This document shows, one piece after another, positions 7,665-16,868 of a stretch of 64,000 nucleotides of DNA. The DNA is from G965276675 sp965276675 (GTDB taxonomy: Bacteria > Acidobacteriota > Terriglobia > Terriglobales > Acidobacteriaceae): the NCBI GenBank assembly GCA_965276675.1, contig OZ255624.1:1674001-1738000 (forward strand). The letters are read 5' to 3'. A program made the translations under genes and the position numbers. The stretch's first letter is position 1; each line of letters starts with the position of its first letter. The notes below the pieces were generated by a model that was given only the letters and a program-made list of their open reading frames with translations, had not been told where the DNA came from and did no database searches.

Positions 7665-9446
7665 TTAGCCGGCCTGGTACCTGGCCACGATGTCCGCCAT
7701 GGTGATGGTTCCCTCGATGGCTCCGCGGCTGGCGCGGTTCTGGACCGGAAGCAGGGGCCAGCGTGCCAGGTATGGAATGGCGCTGTCCAGCCGCATGTCA
7801 GGGAAGAGCGTGGGGATGCGGTCATGGGGGAGGACGGATTCGAGGGGTGCTTCTCCCTGGTGGACGGCGGAGAGGGAGCCGAGCTCGTCGCCCGGGATGG
7901 CATACCAGCTGCCATCCCCCAGCTTTACCAGAGCGGCCGCGGCCCCCTTCGCGGCCATGGTCTGGCGAACCGCCGCGAGGGGTAGACGCCCTTCCACGAC
8001 CGGCACGGAGAGCGGCCGCAGCGCGTCTTCCAGGTGGAGCACGATCCCCTCACGCTGCTCCTCCATCGAGGGCAGATCGAGCCCATCCTGATGGGTGAAG
8101 GTCTCGAAGATCGGCGTGGGCTGCAGGCTACGCGCGAGCAGGTAGGCGATGGTGTTGGCGAGGATGACGGGGAGGATGATGGAGTAGTTGCCGCTGACCT
8201 CCAGCACCATGAAGACCGAGGTGAGCGGCGCGCGGAGAAATCCGGCAAAGAGCACACCCATGCCGACCAGCGCATAGGAGCCAACCGAGACACTGGAAAA
8301 GGAGAAGAAGACCTTTTCAAAGGTGCCGATGGAGGCGCCCAGCATGGCGCCAACAAAGAGCGTCGGGGCAAACATGCCGCCGGGGGTGCCGCTGGAAAAC
8401 GAGAGCGTCGTTGCAAGAATCTTGAGCAGACCGAGCGCCAGCAGCAGCTTCCAGGTGAACTGCCCGTGCATGGCCTGGTCCATGGCGCCGTAACCCGGTC
8501 CCATAACCTGCGGAAAGCCGAGAAAGCCGATGAGGCCGACGGCGAGGCCGGCGAGCGGCGGCTGGATGTAGAAGGTCCAGCGCGGCAGCTTGCGCATGCG
8601 CGGCCGCAGGTAGCCGAGCGCCCGGGAGAAGATGACGGCCGCGATGCCGCCGACCACGCCGAGGACTGCGTAGGCCATCATCTCGCGGGGGTCGCGCACG
8701 CTGACGGAGGGGATGCGGAACATGGGCTCCGAGCCCCAGAACCAGCGGGCCACGACCACGCTGGAGATGGCCGAGAGAACGACCGAGCCAAGTACGGCGG
8801 CGCTCCACTGGCCGATGACCTCTTCGATGACGAAGAGGATGGCCGAGACGGGGGCATTGAAGGCCGCGGCCAGACCCGCTGCCGCACCGATAGGAGCAAA
8901 GACGCGCAGCCGCTGCCGGGAGAGCTTGAGCTTGCGGCTGACCACGGAGGCGACGCCAGCGCCGATCTGCAGTGAGGGGTCCTCTGGTCCAAGCGAGAAG
9001 CCGCCGCCGATGGCCAGTGCGGAGGTAATGAATTTACCGATGACGGTTTTGAAGGAGATGAAGCCGTTGTAGATGTAGAGCGCGGCTTTGGTCTGGTTGA
9101 CGCCGCTGCCCCGCGCCGCCGGAAAGGCAAGCTGCACCAGCGAGGCGACCAGCAGGCCGATGGCGAAGGGAACAAAGATCAGACGGTATTGGCCGGCGTG
9201 GGGCGCGGAGCCGAGGGTGAGGATCTGCACCCAGTTGATGGCGATGCGAAAGCTGACGACCAGCAAGCCGGAGAGAATGCCGATGAAGATGGAGAGCACG
9301 AGGAAGAGGCGCTCTTCCCGCGAGGGAGCAAGTTTGGCGATGTCAAGCTGCGGCTCGGTGAGCGGCTCGACTTTCTCGATCAGATCGCTGGCTGGCGCCT
9401 CTTGCGGGTTTTTAGGTTCGCTCTCGATTGTGACGTCTTCAGGCAT
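7665..9446 (-). CDS. ClC-family chloride channel or H+/Cl- antiporter
   Basis: A 593-residue integral membrane protein with ten or more hydrophobic helices at about 45-440 and a cytosolic C-terminus with weak CBS-like halves (about 465-590). ClC signatures are visible: GSGVN for the first selectivity segment, GPEDP in place of the usual GREGP but with the gating-glutamate position kept, and GGMFAP for the third segment. It moves chloride across the cytoplasmic membrane. Channel versus antiporter cannot be decided without aligning the internal proton glutamate. The N-terminal 40 residues are acidic. It follows the TPR gene by 42 bp and is probably in its operon. Confidence 0.9.
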   Translation of the reverse strand: MPEDVTIESEPKNPQEAPASDLIEKVEPLTEPQLDIAKLAPSREERLFLVLSIFIGILSGLLVVSFRIAINWVQILTLGSAPHAGQYRLIFVPFAIGLLVASLVQLAFPAARGSGVNQTKAALYIYNGFISFKTVIGKFITSALAIGGGFSLGPEDPSLQIGAGVASVVSRKLKLSRQRLRVFAPIGAAAGLAAAFNAPVSAILFVIEEVIGQWSAAVLGSVVLSAISSVVVARWFWGSEPMFRIPSVSVRDPREMMAYAVLGVVGGIAAVIFSRALGYLRPRMRKLPRWTFYIQPPLAGLAVGLIGFLGFPQVMGPGYGAMDQAMHGQFTWKLLLALGLLKILATTLSFSSGTPGGMFAPTLFVGAMLGASIGTFEKVFFSFSSVSVGSYALVGMGVLFAGFLRAPLTSVFMVLEVSGNYSIILPVILANTIAYLLARSLQPTPIFETFTHQDGLDLPSMEEQREGIVLHLEDALRPLSVPVVEGRLPLAAVRQTMAAKGAAAALVKLGDGSWYAIPGDELGSLSAVHQGEAPLESVLPHDRIPTLFPDMRLDSAIPYLARWPLLPVQNRASRGAIEGTITMADIVARYQAG

Positions 9447-9488
9447 CAGGCTCTTTCCAGGGCTGCTCTCTATCAGGGCTGTTCTATA

Positions 9489-10802
9489 TCAAGGTTGCTC
9501 TACGGCATCGGGCGCCTGCGCGATCCGGAGCAGCAGCGCATCGTCACCGGTGGGCGTGCCGCAGGCGGCGTTGAGCGCAATCTCGGTGGAGTAGACCAGG
9601 TCGAGCTCCGCTGCTTCGCGATCCGGATCAGCGAGCAGGTCCGCCAGGGTGAGGCGGCGTGGTTCGTCGTGCCAGCGGGCGACGACAGCGCTGAGCGCGT
9701 CCGGTGGCGTGTTGAGCGTAGCCTCGTTCTTGGGGGCAGCTGAAGCATTGTTTGGGGTAGTCGCACCACCTACCGGATCGCCAGCAGGCAGGCAGGCCCG
9801 GAGGTGTTTCCTAACGATGGCGCGTGCATCCAGCACACGCAGCGCGCGCGTGCGCGGCGGTAGCAGGCCCCAGGGATAGAGGTCCAGCAAGCGAGTCGCC
9901 TCGGCCAGTTGCTCCCGGTCCGTGGCTGCAGCATCTGTGACTCCCACATCTGTGGCAGCAGCAGGAGCTGCCGCCTTTGCGCTGGCGCTGGTGGGCGCGC
10001 TGGCTGGGATATTGGTGAGGGCGCGCTCCAGATATTGCTGGGCCGTCCGGTAATGCCCCAAGAGGAAGGCTGTGCGTCCGGCGCCCTGGAGGGCGGCAAA
10101 GCTGGTGGCGTGGTGCGCGGCAATCTCCCTGTAGAGGTGAAGGGCATCCGCTGGCGCATGCGCATCTTCCAGCAGTCCTGCCATCAGCAGCCGGCTCCCG
10201 ATCTCATCGTCGTTGGCGTTGCCGGCGGCGACCAGCAGCTCGTCGCGCGCTTCGCCGAACCGGTTGTGCGCGAGAAGGAAATGGACCAGTTCCAGACGCA
10301 CCTCGCGGCGGCGGACGACGCCATCGCCCTCCCAGGTGCCGTACTGCGATGCCCCATAGTAGTGCAAAGCGTCCTGAATGCGGCCAGTCCGGGCGGCCAG
10401 CCTGGCCAACTGCAGGTTGATCATGCCGTTGCCGGGTTCGGACTCCCAAAGAGAGTTGAAGTAAGCAGTAGCCTCCTGCAGCCGGCCCGCCTTCGCCAGA
10501 GCCTCCGCGAGCTCGATCTGAATTCCGCGATCGCCCGGCGCAAAGGCCAGGGCGGAGCGAAGGGCATTGATAGCGGGGATCGGCTTGCCAGCGCGCAACG
10601 CAGTCTCGCCCCGGCGCAGCCAACGGGCGGCCAGATCTTTTTCGTGTTGCGAATAGGACTGGAACAAAAGAAAGGTAAGAACGGCGAGCACCGCCGTGAT
10701 GAAGAACAGGGTGACCAGTGCAAGAGTATCCTGTAGGGCAAGGTGGCGTTTGGCTAGACGCTCAGCCGACGTGAGCGGCGTTCTGTGGTGGAGAAGAGCC
10801 AT
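9489..10802 (-). CDS. Membrane-anchored TPR protein
   Basis: A 437-residue protein with one transmembrane helix at about 26-48, then at least four or five tetratricopeptide-type helical repeats from about 60 to 270 (for example WLRRGETALRAGKPIPAINA, followed by A-L-A-F-A-P-G-D). An Ala/Thr/Pro-rich linker lies around 270-300. The C-terminal 130 residues are less clearly repetitive and include a C-x-P region near 335. TPR arrays are scaffolds for protein contacts, and no enzymatic motif is visible. It is first in a likely operon with the ClC gene. No strong ribosome site precedes the ATG at 10802. Confidence 0.75.
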   Translation of the reverse strand: MALLHHRTPLTSAERLAKRHLALQDTLALVTLFFITAVLAVLTFLLFQSYSQHEKDLAARWLRRGETALRAGKPIPAINALRSALAFAPGDRGIQIELAEALAKAGRLQEATAYFNSLWESEPGNGMINLQLARLAARTGRIQDALHYYGASQYGTWEGDGVVRRREVRLELVHFLLAHNRFGEARDELLVAAGNANDDEIGSRLLMAGLLEDAHAPADALHLYREIAAHHATSFAALQGAGRTAFLLGHYRTAQQYLERALTNIPASAPTSASAKAAAPAAATDVGVTDAAATDREQLAEATRLLDLYPWGLLPPRTRALRVLDARAIVRKHLRACLPAGDPVGGATTPNNASAAPKNEATLNTPPDALSAVVARWHDEPRRLTLADLLADPDREAAELDLVYSTEIALNAACGTPTGDDALLLRIAQAPDAVEQP

Positions 10803-10927
10803 CGTTGTGAGTTCAGGACTACTAGTTAGCCTATCGCGTATAGCAGGAGATGCAAACGAGCTGGAGTAATGCCCAGATGGGAGTTACTTCAAAACGGATT
10901 ACGCCGAGGTTTCTAAGGAGAGTGGGC

Positions 10928-11920
10928 ATGAAAAGGCGCGAGTTTCTGAGGACGGCGGCCATTGCGGCGGCGGCCACCACGCTGGGCAACGAGGTCTTTG
11001 CGGCGGCGGCTCCGGGGGAGATCCCACGCCGCACGCTGGGGCGAACGAATGTTTCGGTCGGCGTTGTCGGTCTGGGCGGATACCACATCGGCGTCCGCAG
11101 TTTGAGTGATGCGCAGAGTACCGCCATTATCCGCACGGCACTCGATTCCGGCATCAATTTTCTGGATAACTGCTGGGATTACAACAATGGCGCGAGCGAA
11201 GAGCGCATGGGCAACGCGCTCCGGGACGGCTACCGGCAAAAGGCGTTCCTGATGACCAAGATCGATGGTCGAACACCGGCGGCAGCGCGTCAACAGTTGG
11301 AGCAATCGCTCCGGCGGCTGAAGGTCGATCACATCGACCTGGTACAGATCCATGAGGTGATCCGCATGGGCGACCCCGAGCAGGCTTTCCAGCCGGGCTA
11401 TGTGGTGGACGTGCTGAAGGAGGCACAGAAGGCGGGCAAGATACGCTTTATTGGCTTCACTGGTCATAAGAGCCCGGAGATCCACTTGCACATGATCGAG
11501 ACCGCTTCCAAGCACGGTTTTACTTTCGACACGGTACAGATGCCGCTCAATCTACTGGATGCGCACTACGACAGCTTCGAGAAGCTGGTCATTCCAGCAG
11601 CCCGCAAGCTAAACATGGGCATCCTAGGGATGAAGCCGATGTCCGGTGGGGTGATCTTCGACAGCAACACGGTCTCGGCGGTGGACTCGTTGCGCTACGC
11701 CATGAGCCTGCCGGTCTCGCTCACCATCACCGGGTGCGATTCGATGAGGATCCTGAACCAGGCATTGGGTGTGGCTCGGGGCTTTCGTCCGCTCGATGGA
11801 ACACAGAGGGCATCGCTGCTGCAGCAGACCGCTCCAGTGGCCGGCGCGGGGAAGTTCGAACAGTATAAGACGACCAGCAACTACGACGGCACGATACATA
11901 ACCCGCAGTACCTGGGTTAA
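10928..11920 (+). CDS. Tat-exported aldo/keto reductase
   Basis: A 330-residue NAD(P)H-type oxidoreductase of the aldo/keto reductase superfamily. The N-terminus has a twin-arginine signal (KRREFLRTAAIAAAA, cleavage near Ala-Ala-Pro), so the folded enzyme is sent to the periplasm. The catalytic tetrad is present: Asp and Tyr in FLDNCWDY, Lys in LMTK, and His in VQIHEV. The TIM-barrel pattern continues with IRFIGFTGH. AAGGAG at 10915-10920 sets the start at 10928; an in-frame ATG at 10850 lacks a ribosome site and would bury the Tat signal. It stands alone upstream of the lar genes, separated by 160 bp and a repeat. Confidence 0.9.
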   Translation: MKRREFLRTAAIAAAATTLGNEVFAAAAPGEIPRRTLGRTNVSVGVVGLGGYHIGVRSLSDAQSTAIIRTALDSGINFLDNCWDYNNGASEERMGNALRDGYRQKAFLMTKIDGRTPAAARQQLEQSLRRLKVDHIDLVQIHEVIRMGDPEQAFQPGYVVDVLKEAQKAGKIRFIGFTGHKSPEIHLHMIETASKHGFTFDTVQMPLNLLDAHYDSFEKLVIPAARKLNMGILGMKPMSGGVIFDSNTVSAVDSLRYAMSLPVSLTITGCDSMRILNQALGVARGFRPLDGTQRASLLQQTAPVAGAGKFEQYKTTSNYDGTIHNPQYLG

Positions 11921-11973
11921 ATGAAATCCGGTCTGGTGAGTCTGAGAGTGTGCTGAGAGAGAAGGGTTGCAAT

Positions 11974-12008
11974 ACAGGTCCCTCGGCTCGCTGCGCTCAG
12001 GATGACAG
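11974..12008. repeat. Short copy of the dispersed 'CTCAGGATGACA' repeat
   Basis: ACAGGTCCCTCGGC, then GCTGCGCTCAGGATGACAG, a shortened copy of the element at 7250-7297. It fills most of the 159-bp gap between the reductase gene and larE. Confidence 0.6.
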
Positions 12009-12079
12009 TGCGTTGTTTGAACGAATTTGGATTCCAGACGCTAGGCTGAGCTGGGGCAGAACGGGATGATTTCGAAACC

Positions 12080-12925
12080 ATGGAGATGACGCAGGAGCTC
12101 GTTGACAAGAAGCAGCTGCTCGATGAGCGCCTCCGGTCCCTCGGAGGCCTGATCGTGGCCTACTCTGGCGGCACGGATTCGGCGTTCCTCGCGTATGCCG
12201 CGCACGCAGTGCTGGGCGAGGGAATGGTCGCGATGCTGGCCGACTCCGCGAGTCTGCCGCGTGAGCACCTGCGGGACGCGGTGGCGTTTGCGCAGGAGAA
12301 TGGTATTCCGCTGCGGGTGGTCGCCACGCATGAGCTCGAAAACGAGGCCTATGCGCAGAACGCCGCAGATCGCTGCTTTCATTGCAAAGACGAGCTTTTC
12401 TCCGTGATCGAGCAGCAGCGGGCGGCTACGGAGTTCCCGCATGTCGCGTATGGGCTGAATGCGGATGACACGCATGACTTCCGGCCCGGTCATGGGGCCG
12501 CTGCAAATCATGGTGTGCTGGCACCGCTGGCCGAGGCGCGGCTGACGAAAGCGGAGGTGCGCACACTGGCGCAGGCGGCCGGGCTGCGCATCTGGGATAA
12601 GCCGGCTTCAGCCTGTCTTTCTTCGCGTGTCGAGTATGGACGCCGGGTGACGCCAGAGGTGCTGGCTCAGATTGAGCGGAGCGAAGAGGCGCTTCGTGCG
12701 CTGGGATTGCGCCGCTTTCGCGTGCGGCATCACGGCGCGGTCGCGCGGATCGAGATTGCGGAAGAAGAGATGGGTTCCGTGCTCGATCGCGCAATGATGA
12801 AGGCGATCTCGGCTGCGGTGCGGCGAGCGGGCTTTCAGTACGTGGCGCTGGACTGCGAGGGGTATCGCTCCGGCTCAATGAATGAGATCTTGCCAGTGGA
12901 CGTGCTGACGCGCGGAGCCGCGTAG
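12080..12925 (+). CDS. larE: LarE, ATP-dependent sacrificial sulfur transferase
   Basis: LarE adenylates the carboxyls of pyridinium-3,5-biscarboxylic acid mononucleotide and donates sulfur to make the dithiocarboxylate precursor of the nickel-pincer nucleotide cofactor. The 281-residue protein has the PP-loop SGGTDS at 29-34 for ATP binding and the KPASACLSSR motif, with Cys179 at the position of the sacrificial cysteine described in the Lactiplantibacillus enzyme. It also has CFHCK at 99-103. It is the first gene of larE-larC-larB and ends 21 bp before larC. The start could be the ATG at 12080 or the one at 12086. Confidence 0.93.
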   Translation: MEMTQELVDKKQLLDERLRSLGGLIVAYSGGTDSAFLAYAAHAVLGEGMVAMLADSASLPREHLRDAVAFAQENGIPLRVVATHELENEAYAQNAADRCFHCKDELFSVIEQQRAATEFPHVAYGLNADDTHDFRPGHGAAANHGVLAPLAEARLTKAEVRTLAQAAGLRIWDKPASACLSSRVEYGRRVTPEVLAQIERSEEALRALGLRRFRVRHHGAVARIEIAEEEMGSVLDRAMMKAISAAVRRAGFQYVALDCEGYRSGSMNEILPVDVLTRGAA

Positions 12926-12946
12926 ATCAGGGATCAGGACGCTAAG

Positions 12947-14452
12947 ATGCGGATTGGATACTTGGAATGCTTTGCCGGCATCAGCGGGGACATGCTGCTT
13001 GGCGCACTGGTCGATGCTGGCGTTCCGGCGCAGGTGATGTCGGATGCAGTGGCCTCGCTCGGCCTTGGCGCAGTGCTTGCGTTCGATGCGGTCGACCGGA
13101 GTGGCATTCGATCACTCAAGGCTCGCGTGTTGGTGAATGGGCGGGATGCGGATGCGCCGGTGGACCAGGGATCAGGGACCAGGGATCAGGGATTAGGGGT
13201 TGCGGAGCAGGGAGCAGGGAGTAGGGAGCAGAGCCACACGCATGAACATGTGCATTCACATGCACATACGCATGACGGTGAACAGATGCACGAGCACTCT
13301 TATATGCATGCGCACTCCCACTCGCACGCACATGCGCATACGCACGAAGATGAGCATGGGCATACGCACCCCCACACACATGCCGGTGCTGACCATTCGC
13401 ATACAAACGGGCATGCCCATGGCCGGACGCTGCCAGTGATACGCGGCATCCTAGTGCGCGGGAGTATGACTGCTGCTGCACGGCGGATGGCCCTCGCTGC
13501 CTTCGAGTCGCTGGGCCGGGCCGAGGCCAAGATCCACGGGGCCGCACTCGACGAGGTGCACTTCCACGAGGTCGGGGCAGTGGACGCGATCGTCGACATT
13601 GTCTGCGCCGCGGTCGGTTTGGACTTTCTGCAAGCCGAGTGCTGGTACTGCACGCCGATCAACGTCGGTGGCGGCTCGGTTGAGTGCGCGCATGGGCGTT
13701 TTCCGGTTCCCGCGCCGGCGACGGCGGAGTTGCTGAAGGGCATGCCAACCTACTCGGCGGGTGTGCAGGCAGAGCTAGTCACGCCCACGGGAGCGGCGCT
13801 GCTGCGCGCATTAGGTCCAACGTTCCAGCCCGCGGCCGCGCTGACGATCCACTCCATTGGTTACGGTGCTGGCACGCGCAATCCGCCGAAATTCCCTAAT
13901 GTACTGCGCTTGAGTGTGGGAGAAGAATCGCTGGTCTCGACTTTCGCGCAACCTGCTTCGCAAAATGAAACCGTGACTGTGCTCGAATGCGCTGTCGACG
14001 ATTTGAGCCCGCAGGTTGTCGCCTACGCCGCGCAGCAGGCACTCAGTGCCGGTGCGCTCGACGTGATGTGCTCGTCTGCCGTGATGAAGAAGGGCCGCAT
14101 GGGCACCCTGATCACGGTGCTCTGTCGCCCGGAAGACGCAAGTGAACTGCAGGGGTTGCTCTTTCGCGAGACCAGCACGCTGGGCATTCGCATCCGCAGC
14201 GAGGAACGCGCGGTGCTCGCGCGGAGCTTCTCTGAGGTCGAGACCCGCTACGGGACTGTGCGCATAAAGATTGGGCGCATGAAGACTGGCTCATCGAACC
14301 CTCAGGAGGTGAATGCGGCGCCCGAGTACGAGGACTGCCGCGAGCGCGCCGCGGAGCACGGCGTCCCGGTAAAGCTGGTGATGCAAGCAGCGATGGCGGC
14401 CTGGCATGGCGCGCAGCAGCCGCGTGAGCAGGACGCGCTGCAGCATGACTAG
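12947..14452 (+). CDS. larC: LarC, nickel insertion protein for the pincer cofactor
   Basis: LarC inserts nickel into the pyridinium dithiocarboxylate nucleotide in a CTP-dependent reaction, completing the nickel-pincer cofactor. The 501-residue protein begins with the typical ECFAGISGDMLLGAL and contains HFHEVGAVDAIVDI and the PTGAALL region. It is one continuous frame, unlike species with separate larC1/larC2. Between the N-terminal domain and the rest lies a very His-rich segment at about 97-159 (dozens of His in HxH pairs), probably for nickel storage. Just before it, residues 73-95 (Gln/Gly/Arg) are encoded by simple-sequence DNA repeats. The end overlaps larB by 8 bp. Confidence 0.93.
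   Translation: MRIGYLECFAGISGDMLLGALVDAGVPAQVMSDAVASLGLGAVLAFDAVDRSGIRSLKARVLVNGRDADAPVDQGSGTRDQGLGVAEQGAGSREQSHTHEHVHSHAHTHDGEQMHEHSYMHAHSHSHAHAHTHEDEHGHTHPHTHAGADHSHTNGHAHGRTLPVIRGILVRGSMTAAARRMALAAFESLGRAEAKIHGAALDEVHFHEVGAVDAIVDIVCAAVGLDFLQAECWYCTPINVGGGSVECAHGRFPVPAPATAELLKGMPTYSAGVQAELVTPTGAALLRALGPTFQPAAALTIHSIGYGAGTRNPPKFPNVLRLSVGEESLVSTFAQPASQNETVTVLECAVDDLSPQVVAYAAQQALSAGALDVMCSSAVMKKGRMGTLITVLCRPEDASELQGLLFRETSTLGIRIRSEERAVLARSFSEVETRYGTVRIKIGRMKTGSSNPQEVNAAPEYEDCRERAAEHGVPVKLVMQAAMAAWHGAQQPREQDALQHD
13162..13232 (+). repeat. Degenerate GGGATCAGGGACCA-type repeat inside larC
   Basis: About 71 bp of near-tandem units of the kind GGACCAGGGATCAGG and GGAGCAGGGAGTAG, read in frame as residues 73-95 of LarC. 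The same unit (GATCAGGGATCAGG) occurs at 12926-12940 in the gap just before larC. The repeat therefore seems to have spread or expanded locally without breaking the frame. Confidence 0.75.
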
Positions 14453-15272
14453 CGAGGTATTGCTGGAACTCCTCGGTCGTGTCCAGGGCGGCACGCTGAC
14501 GCCGCAGAAGGCTCTGGAGAGACTGGCAGATCTGCCTTTTGAAGAGGTCGCTTCTTCCGCGGGTGAGGCGAGCTTCGCGCGGATCGACCACCACCGCACC
14601 CTGCGCCTAGGCATGCCTGAGGTGATCTTCGCCGCCGGCAAGACGCCGGAGCAGGTAGCCGAGATCTTTCTGCGCATGGCCGAGCATGGCACCGATGTAC
14701 TGGCCACCCGCGTCACGCCCGCTGCGTTTGCGGCGGTGCAGGAGCGGGTGCCGGTTGCGGCCTACCATCCGATGGCGCGGGCGATTACGTTGCGCCAGTC
14801 CGTGACACTGCCGGCGGCCGGCATCGTTGGCGTGCTGTGCGCCGGGACCAGCGATCTGCCGGTCGCCGAAGAGGCGGCCGTGACGGCAGAGCTACTGGGG
14901 GCGCCGGTGGAGCGCATCTACGATGTCGGGGTGGCCGGCTTGCATCGGCTGCTGGCGCAACGGGAGGCGCTGAGTCGCATGGAGGTCGCGATTGTGTGCG
15001 CCGGGATGGAGGGCGCGCTGCCGAGCGTCGTTGGCGGACTGGTGCCGGCGCCGGTGATCGCCGTGCCCACCAGCGTTGGCTACGGTGCGGCCTTTGGCGG
15101 CCTCGCGGCACTGCTGGGGATGCTGAACTCCTGCTCGCCCAACGTGACGGTCGTCAATATCGACAATGGTTTTGGGGCGGCTTACGTTGCTACCATGATT
15201 GCGCGGAAGGCTGGTTCGCGAGTGGCCATAACCTCACCAGGGCAAGCCAGCAATGGCCTGGAGCATATCTGA
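14445..15272 (+). CDS. larB: LarB, pyridinium-3,5-biscarboxylic acid mononucleotide synthase
   Basis: LarB carboxylates and hydrolyses nicotinic acid adenine dinucleotide to give pyridinium-3,5-biscarboxylic acid mononucleotide, the first step of nickel-pincer cofactor synthesis. The 275-residue protein has a C-terminal domain related to PurE (GTSDLPVAEEA, CAGMEGALPSVVGGL, PTSVGYG, and VNIDNGFGAAY near the end). The N-terminal region has the FARIDHHRTLR strand typical of LarB. The ATG at 14445 overlaps the larC stop by 8 bp; the upstream in-frame start at 14406 would lie deeper in larC and is less likely. No larA (lactate racemase) follows, so the cofactor user is elsewhere. Confidence 0.93.
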   Translation: MTSEVLLELLGRVQGGTLTPQKALERLADLPFEEVASSAGEASFARIDHHRTLRLGMPEVIFAAGKTPEQVAEIFLRMAEHGTDVLATRVTPAAFAAVQERVPVAAYHPMARAITLRQSVTLPAAGIVGVLCAGTSDLPVAEEAAVTAELLGAPVERIYDVGVAGLHRLLAQREALSRMEVAIVCAGMEGALPSVVGGLVPAPVIAVPTSVGYGAAFGGLAALLGMLNSCSPNVTVVNIDNGFGAAYVATMIARKAGSRVAITSPGQASNGLEHI

Positions 15273-15341
15273 TGCCGTTGCAGGTGACGGCTCCGCCTTC
15301 CATGCGAGCGATTCCGTCGCGCAGTGTGCAGGTACACGCGC

Positions 15342-16868
15342 ATGGCTGAAGAGAAGGCGACCGTTGTGCTCATGCTGGAGGATAGCGAGCCGGACGCGGA
15401 ACTCACGCTGTTATTGCTCAGGCGTTCCGGTTTTGCGCTCGAGGTGCACCTGGCGAGGGATCGCGAGGAGTTCATCGAGGAGCTCAACGCGCGGCAGTAC
15501 GACCTGATTCTGTCCGACTACAACATCCCCAGCTTTGACGGACTGTTGGCGCTCGAGATGGTGCGCGCGAAAAATCCGCGCGTGCCGTTCATCTTTGTCT
15601 CTGGTGCAGTGGGTGAGGAGACGGCGATCGAGACACTGCATCGCGGGGCCACAGACTATGTGCTCAAGGACCGTCTGGAGAGACTATGCCCCGCTGTCCG
15701 GCGCGCGCTGATCGAGGCAGAAGAGCACGCCAACCGGCTGCGTGCAGAGGAGAAAGCACACGAAAGCGAAGAGCGTTTTCGCCAACTCACTAACGCGCTG
15801 CCGCAGATGGTCTGGACGCTCGATGCGGAGGGGCACCTTTCCTATACCAACCCGGCATGGGAGCAGGCGATGCATCTCGCAACGGATACCTGGTGCGATC
15901 CGCGGCTGGTGCATCCAGAAGATCTCACCGCCTGCCAGGAGGCGTGGGAGAGCGCGCGGGAGTCCAGAGCTGGTTTTTCGCTCGAGGCGCGCCTATTACA
16001 TCATCTGGACAGTGAGTACCACTGGTACTTGATCCGGGTGCAGCGTTTTGGACAAGCGGGGGAGGACGCCTCCTGGCTGGGAACGGCCATCGACCTGAAC
16101 GAACAACGTAAGCGGGAAGATGCGCTGCGTACGGCGGAGAAGCTTGCGGTCACCGGGCGCATGGCGGCGACCATTGCGCATGAGATCAACAATCCTCTGG
16201 AGTCGCTCACCAACCTGGTCTTCCTGCTCAAGCAGGAGGGGCCGATGTCCGAGACGGCGCTCCGCTATCTTGAGATGGCCGACTACGAACTGCAGCGGGT
16301 CTCGGCTATTTCAAAGCAGACTCTGGCCTTCTATCGTGACTCCAGTACCAGGAATGATATCGATGCTCGCAAGCTGATCGACGAGGCACTGCGGCTCTTT
16401 GAGCCGCGCTTCCGCAGCAAGAGCATTCAGGTGGAAAACACGGCAGAGCCAGGGGTGCTGTTCTTCGCTTCGCGCGGAGAGATACGGCAGGTCTTCATCA
16501 ATTTGATCAGCAATGCGATCGATGCGGTGCCGATCGGCGGCCAGATCAGTATTGGCGCATCCACCGTCTTCCAGGATGTGGTAGAGATGGCTGAGATCCG
16601 CATCGAGGACAATGGCTCTGGCATCAAGCCCGAGCACCTCCAGCGCATCTTTGAACCCTTCTTCAGCACGAAGGGATTGCACGGCACTGGTCTCGGCTTG
16701 TGGGTCTCGCGCGGGATTGCCGAACAACATGGCGGCACACTCGAGATCGTCTGTGAGCCTAACGTGGCGGGGCCGCGCACCGCGGTGACGTTGCGTCTTC
16801 CCCGTCAATCCCCGGCTCCGCAGCGTGGAGAGGACGAGGCGGGCGCGGCTCCTGTCACCATCCACTAA
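15342..16868 (+). CDS. Receiver-PAS-histidine kinase hybrid sensor
   Basis: A 508-residue soluble signalling protein. An N-terminal response-regulator receiver domain (about 5-125) has its phospho-acceptor Asp59 in LILSDYN and ends at YVLKDRLERL. A PAS domain (about 145-260; QMVWTLDAEGHLSYTNPAW) follows. A dimerisation/phosphotransfer domain has His280 in TIAHEINNPL, and an HATPase domain has NLISNAIDA, DNGSGI and GTGLGL. With no membrane segment or signal peptide, it must sense a cytosolic cue or be switched by another kinase through its receiver. The ATG at 15342 is used. It is 69 bp after larB, with no partner regulator beside it. Confidence 0.93.
   Translation: MAEEKATVVLMLEDSEPDAELTLLLLRRSGFALEVHLARDREEFIEELNARQYDLILSDYNIPSFDGLLALEMVRAKNPRVPFIFVSGAVGEETAIETLHRGATDYVLKDRLERLCPAVRRALIEAEEHANRLRAEEKAHESEERFRQLTNALPQMVWTLDAEGHLSYTNPAWEQAMHLATDTWCDPRLVHPEDLTACQEAWESARESRAGFSLEARLLHHLDSEYHWYLIRVQRFGQAGEDASWLGTAIDLNEQRKREDALRTAEKLAVTGRMAATIAHEINNPLESLTNLVFLLKQEGPMSETALRYLEMADYELQRVSAISKQTLAFYRDSSTRNDIDARKLIDEALRLFEPRFRSKSIQVENTAEPGVLFFASRGEIRQVFINLISNAIDAVPIGGQISIGASTVFQDVVEMAEIRIEDNGSGIKPEHLQRIFEPFFSTKGLHGTGLGLWVSRGIAEQHGGTLEIVCEPNVAGPRTAVTLRLPRQSPAPQRGEDEAGAAPVTIH

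Noticed and set aside
8034..8975. 313-codon plus-strand open frame
   Set aside because: Antisense to the ClC membrane helices; Asp/Glu/Gly/His-rich shadow without motifs.
13200..13440. CRISPR-like or tandem DNA repeat in larC
   Set aside because: The repeats are His codons and simple GGGATCAGG units within an intact gene, with no regular spacer structure.
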